From assembly GCA_036346405.1 (NCBI GenBank), contig CM070563.1, forward strand, positions 30,886,816 through 30,950,815: a stretch of 64,000 nt of DNA, read 5' to 3'. How positions within the stretch are numbered: position 1 is the first letter of the stretch; each line of letters starts with the position of its first letter. A model generated the notes under the pieces. That model did no database searches. It was not told where the DNA came from and saw only the letters and a list, made by a program, of their open reading frames with translations. Below are positions 59,622 through 64,000 of this stretch, in pieces. The DNA is from Phyllostachys edulis (taxonomy: Eukaryota; Streptophyta; Magnoliopsida; Poales; Poaceae). The translations under genes were made by a program, and so were the position numbers.

Positions 59622-61803
59622 TGTAAGATCGAGGAGGCTGACTAGAGGGCGGTGAATAGGATGTTTTAAAAATTCTTTTGGCTAAAACCAAGTTTTATGC
59701 GAAATTGTGAGTCAAATCGGTTTTGCTCAAATAAAACCTAAATCAACTAGTCTTGACTGAGTGCACCAACAAGCTAAGACTTAAGACAAAGATTGCAATC
59801 CTAAGGAGACAAGCACACAATTTAATTATATAAATGTAAATAAGAAGAAAGTAAAGCTCAAGAAAGCAAACCACATGAACACTTGAATTTTTTCTCGTGG
59901 TGATCGGAAACTTGCCGGTTTCACCTAGTCCACATTGAGGTAAGTCCAAACAAATTAGACCGGCTCCACAAATTAATTCTACACCTCGAATCCACTCGGG
60001 TTTGTTCTTCCCCCACTCCAGAGATGACGAGCACCAAGCCACTCACAACTGCCCGGGTCTTCTCACAACCTTCTTTGAGAAAATCACCAGCACAACTCCA
60101 AGCCATCTAGGTGCCGACAAGCACCGAGAGTAACAAGTCGGAAATGCTCACTTGAACAAATCAAGTGTCTAAGCTCAATGGATACTAAATCCAACACCTA
60201 ATGCAACACATGCACTAAGATTTTGCTCTCTAAGCTCACTAAGTGCAACACATGCTCAAAGGAGAGGAGTGTTTCCTCTTTGCTTAAGGAGAACAAAAAT
60301 GGCACTAGCACCTTACCCACAACTAGTCACAAGGGGTATTTATACACCCAAACACAAAAACAAGCCGTTGGAGGAGAATCTATGCAAAAGCAGGAAGTCT
60401 AGTCAGACCACATGCATAGAGTCAGTCAGACCAGACTACAGAGTAATGGTAACTTCCGTAGTAATCATTTCTACATAGTCTATCGGTTATGCCAGGTCTG
60501 TTAGTCCGCCCACTCAAGGTCCGGTCAGACCGGGTTCAAAGATTTCCAAATCGTAGAAAACACGCCACTGGAAAAAGCTGACCGTGCCGGTCAGTTCAGG
60601 GTTCCGACCTGACCGGTGAACAAACTGTAGTTAGTCCGACATGGAAAATTTAGTAGCAAGTCGCAAAATAACCCTCTTTGAAAAAAGCTAACCGCGCCAA
60701 TGAACCGGAGGTCCATTCAATTTGGCCCTCCAACCGCGGTCAGTCCGGGTCACCAAAACAAAGAAGGGATGAACAAAATCAAGGCTCTCTGGAGAATGCC
60801 GACCGCCCTACTCAGACTGAGGTTTCGGTCAGTCTGGGCTACCCATTGCAGTTAGTACGGTCAAGGAATCAAAAAACTGAATTTGCAAACCACTTCAACT
60901 CAATTTTGTAAAACACAATTGCCAATTGATGTGCGATGCACACAGGGGATGAAGGTAAGATTCTCAACAAGTTACAAAACATATTTGCCAACTTCTTGAA
61001 TCATGCCACAAGGAATTTGATACATGGACTTAAACCATTTGCAAAACACATTCGCAAACTAAAGTCACATGCTAAAATGATTATGCATGAGTCTTAACTA
61101 TTTGCAAAACACATTTGAAAACTTTAGTATCATGCCACAAGGTGTAGGTGCATAGACCTCAACCATTTACAAAACACATTTGCAAATTATAGTCTCATGC
61201 TACAAAGAGTTAATGCATGAGCTTCAACTATTTGCAAAACACATTCGCAAACAATAGCATCATGCCTAGAAGAGCTAGAGCAAACACTAAGAGCTATCAA
61301 CACATGACTTTCTCAAGCTACTAGTCAAGACCCTTCTTAATAGTATGACAACCTATACTAGCAATCCGGTCTTTACACAAAACACCAAGACCGGTAAAAT
61401 TACTAAGAAACAAATCATTAGCCTATGCTAGTCATACCTTTGCCTTAAGCATCTATCTTAGAGTGAACACTTGATGACGAACATCTTTTCTCCAAGTCCG
61501 GGTTCTTGACTTGACAATCATCAACACATGATGATTTCATTTAAGATCTTGACTTGAATATCATCAACACATAATGATCTTCTACATTTCGGGATCTTGT
61601 TTTGAATATTATCAACACATAATGACATCCTTCATCCCGAGACTTGACTTGATGATAATTAACTCATGACGCCACCCAAAAGTCTTCCTCATCATGGGAC
61701 TCAACCTGTTTTACCAACTAATGGAAAATATTAGTCCACATGACGATTGTCATTAATTAACAAAATACTCTATTAACACATAATGGCGAGTCTAGATTCT
61801 TCA
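59622..61803 (-). repeat. 5' LTR of the Copia element
   Basis: 2,182 bp from TGAAGAATCTAGAC (61803, reverse strand) to CGATCTTACA (59622). It contains repeated words such as ATTTGCAAAACACATT with CATGC (61030-61260, at least four times) and GGTCAGACCGG-like words (60490-60860). Confidence 0.85.
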
Positions 61804-62500
61804 ACCTCAACCATCGGCGAAGGCAAGTCTCTTTTGATCATGTTGCACCTATGTTTTTTAAATCTTGTTTTAAATTTCAAAACTACTATGCATTGCTATT
61901 TACATAAAATGATAAGTTCAAACCTTAGGAGTGTTAGTTAATCCTAATTTTATTATACCTCCATTTGATGTTGTTACCCTTGAATAATTATCGCCCTAGT
62001 ACATAAAATCCTCAGTAATGATTACATTATTGTCGGATAATGGGAATACAATATTGTGGAATTAGATGAATACAGTGAAGAAGGACATCTTTGTGGATTA
62101 TATAGATTATTGAGAACGAATATAAAGTTTAACTTGGTGGAACCAAATATATCATGGAAGTGTCTAACATGAAGCACTGAAATGATTATTTGGGATCGAA
62201 AGGAGAGATTGGATTTAAAGCAAATTTTAGTTGAATTAAATTGATTATAGTAAGTGATTGTTGGAGATTTAGTATTGTGAAAATTGATCCAATAAAGGTG
62301 GCGATTAAAACAAGAAAAAGATGGATTTTCATAACAATTCATGATGATAATTTTTGATGAATTGGTTGAATCATGTAGAATGTATAAAACTTTGTGGAAT
62401 TAATTGGATTACATAAATACATCATTGTTGAATCATAAGATTATATCAAGGTTGGATTTTAGAAATATATCATTGTTGGATTATTGGAATACATCATTGC
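61804..62500 (+). other. Right part of the older interrupted LTR
   Basis: GGCAAGTCTCTTTTGATCAT and TTGCACCTAT match the equivalent point of LTR C2 (22763; 19 bases identical) and, more loosely, LTR B (30040). AT-rich sequence follows, with repeated words such as ATATATCATTGTTGGA and TGGAATACA. It is cut by LTR F. Confidence 0.5.
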
Positions 62501-64000
62501 TGTCACATCCCCAAATTAATTAAGAGGATTACTATGCATCTCATGAGCATGCATCATTGTTTTCAAACATTTACATTATATATTGCACTTGGAAAATCCC
62601 AAAAAGGGATTTAAACTTACACTACAAATTGAATTCCCAAAAGAAACCAGTAACAAAAACTTATGTTCATCCTTGAAAATAAATTATTCAAATACTAGAA
62701 TAATTATCATGAATTAATATTTTTTCCCAAATTTTTGGGACTGGTTTAAACCCTAAGAAAATTCAAACATAATTTAATGACCTACACTAAGTTTGAATTT
62801 AAATTATACACATTATATCATGAACAGTAGGGTTCAATAATTGTTATGGACACTAGACCTTCCCAGGAACCCCTGTGATTTATTTCACATTTTTAGAAAA
62901 TTTATTTCTATTTATAAGACCTTGGTCAAAGGGGAAGAAACATTTTTGAATCTCAGTCAAACCTTTAAACTAAACCAGCCGAACTATTCCTCGGGCTCGA
63001 GTCCGACTCGACGAGTCGACTCGACCAAACCAACTAACCACACCAAATGTGAGCCGTTCGATTAAAAATCAACGGCCCACGACCTCCCTCTTCTCTTCGG
63101 CCCAGCTCACGACCACCCTTATTGAGATCCAACGGCCCACGACCACCCCGATCGAGATCCAACGGCCCATGACCACCCTTTTCTCTCAAACTTGCCCGTG
63201 CGTGTGAGTCTCTGACGCGGTGGCCCCACTTGTCAGCTTCGTCTTCTCCACCCGCTGACGCTTGCACAGACTGGCTTTGCCACGCGGCCACGTTCCTCTT
63301 CTGCGCGCTAGTGACAGCGTCAATCCACCGCGCCCGTTGACCACTCCTGGAGCTCCCTCAGTTCACGCCGCCTCCGCTCCGTCATCTTCCTGGGGATAAT
63401 ACCCCCTCCTTCACCTCGTTTCAACTCATTCTTCCTCTCGGTGGCTGAGGAAGAAGAGGCTCTCTTGTGCTCTCTACACCCGTGAGCTTCCACCGCGTGG
63501 TCCCTCTCAACTCTATCTTCAATACCGTTTCCATTTTGACTAACCTCGGCTCGTGCATTTTCTTGTAGATCGTAGTTCATCTTTGAGCTCTCTATCGTTC
63601 CAGAGCGCGCACCCGAGGGACATCACCGTGCCATCTTCGGCTCCGGTGAGTATTATCCTCCCTCTTGTGCGTCGCCATGTGTGCTTAGGCCTATTGATCT
63701 TATCCCCTCAACTAATTTCAGCATTGCTTGACAGTCTTCGGTGAATTGAAGCTTTGACCCTTTCGACCGAAGAACACTGTTCTTCTTCCTCCCCACCAAC
63801 CCGGTAAAGCATTCCTCAATTCCTTTCGTTTCTACCATCTATTGGACACCCTTGGGCTACTCTGACATCATTTGGCCTCTCTCCATTTTCAGGTCATCTT
63901 CTCCTTGTAAGCCGCAAGCACCACCGTGGGCATTACCGACACCAAGTCAACTCCGGTCATCTCCGCTTCTCATCCTCGCTCAGGTAGCATCCCATTAGTC
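62501..64000 (+). mobile_element. LTR F, left part, continues beyond the window
   Basis: It starts TGTCACATCCCC after ATTGC (the presumed left copy of the duplication). It matches the start of LTR G (ATGCATCTCATGAGCATGCAT) and shows the same progression to GC-rich leader sequence (CAACGGCCCACGACC repeated at 63070-63175). Whether a complete element or another solo LTR follows cannot be seen. The short ORFs after 63034 are within the leader. Confidence 0.75.

Larger units (their letters stand above)
48768..61803 (-). mobile_element. SIRE-like Copia element, without pol and with a nested solo LTR
   Basis: On the reverse strand the order is 5' LTR (61803-59622), initiator-Met primer site (59619-59608), gag remnant (59564-57598), non-coding sequence, solo LTR D (inserted), 3' ORF remnant (51730-50776), polypurine tract and 3' LTR (50104 to about 48768, truncated). 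No protease, integrase, reverse transcriptase or RNase H motif was found between gag and the 3' ORF. Gag type, the PPT context and the 3' ORF all suit the SIRE/Maximus branch of Copia. The lost end of the 3' LTR prevents reading of the target duplication. Confidence 0.8.

Noticed and set aside
60269..60911. Short forward ORFs in the Copia 5' LTR
   Set aside because: They lie within the non-coding LTR, antisense to the element, and are not maintained in the other LTR copy.
1..64000. tRNA, rRNA, CRISPR or bacterial-type operon features
   Set aside because: None was seen. Sequence style, introns and elements are those of a plant nuclear genome; short direct repeats found are element arrays without CRISPR spacing.

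Overview
This window looks like plant nuclear DNA, most probably from a grass (Poaceae). The LTR families, a BARE-1/RIRE1-like Copia LTR, a CACTA element and several small TIR elements all fit that. There are no bacterial operons, rRNA, CRISPR arrays or recognisable tRNAs. I cannot name the species. The only likely host gene is on the left edge: two exons (879-1025 and 1329-1505, + strand) with matching phase and splice sites, ending in a stop codon. I do not recognise the protein. Almost everything to its right is a nest of transposable elements, many with target-site duplications (TSDs) that I could read directly.

Layout. (1) 1-2665: 3' end of the putative gene plus two small inverted-repeat elements and a possible LINE tail. 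(2) 2666-8816: solo LTR A (TSD CATGA), holding a reversed 1.45-kb solo LTR (3396-4848) and an unresolved LTR-like piece. (3) 8999-14714: hAT-like non-autonomous element split by solo LTR 1 (9888-14505, TSD AAGGG). (4) 15123-35614: solo LTR B (TSD ACCCA), interrupted twice. Reversed LTR C (16480-29617, TSD GTCCA) contains a broken Tat/Gypsy piece, a truncated forward LTR C2 and a Copia solo LTR (23859-25504, TSD CAACT). A CACTA element lies at 30238-34272 (TSD AAC). (5) 36457-48597: reversed LTR G, interrupted by a 7.3-kb non-autonomous LTR retrotransposon with two near-identical LTRs (37454-44708, TSD AGGGG) and a 569-bp BARE/RIRE1-like solo LTR (46818-47386, TSD AAGAG). (6) about 48768-61803: reverse-strand SIRE-like Copia element with broken gag and a broken 3' ORF but no recognisable pol, itself hit by solo LTR D (52015-56559, TSD TTGGA). 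(7) 62501-64000: the start of LTR F, running off the window. Pieces at about 36000-36456, 48598-48767 and 61804-62500 look like one older LTR split by G, the Copia element and F.

How the parts relate. LTRs A, B, C, C2, D, G and LTR 1 belong to one long-LTR superfamily of about 3.3-4.6 kb. They start TGTAAC or a variant and end in TCACA, GACA or similar. All share a diverged core containing the palindrome CTATTCGAATAG (one substitution in D). Nearly all survive as solo LTRs, so insertion followed by LTR-LTR recombination has shaped the region. No intact gag-pol or transposase gene remains. The youngest-looking element is the 37454-44708 retrotransposon, which depends on proteins from elsewhere, carries several internal tandem arrays and appears to contain a piece of a receptor-kinase gene.
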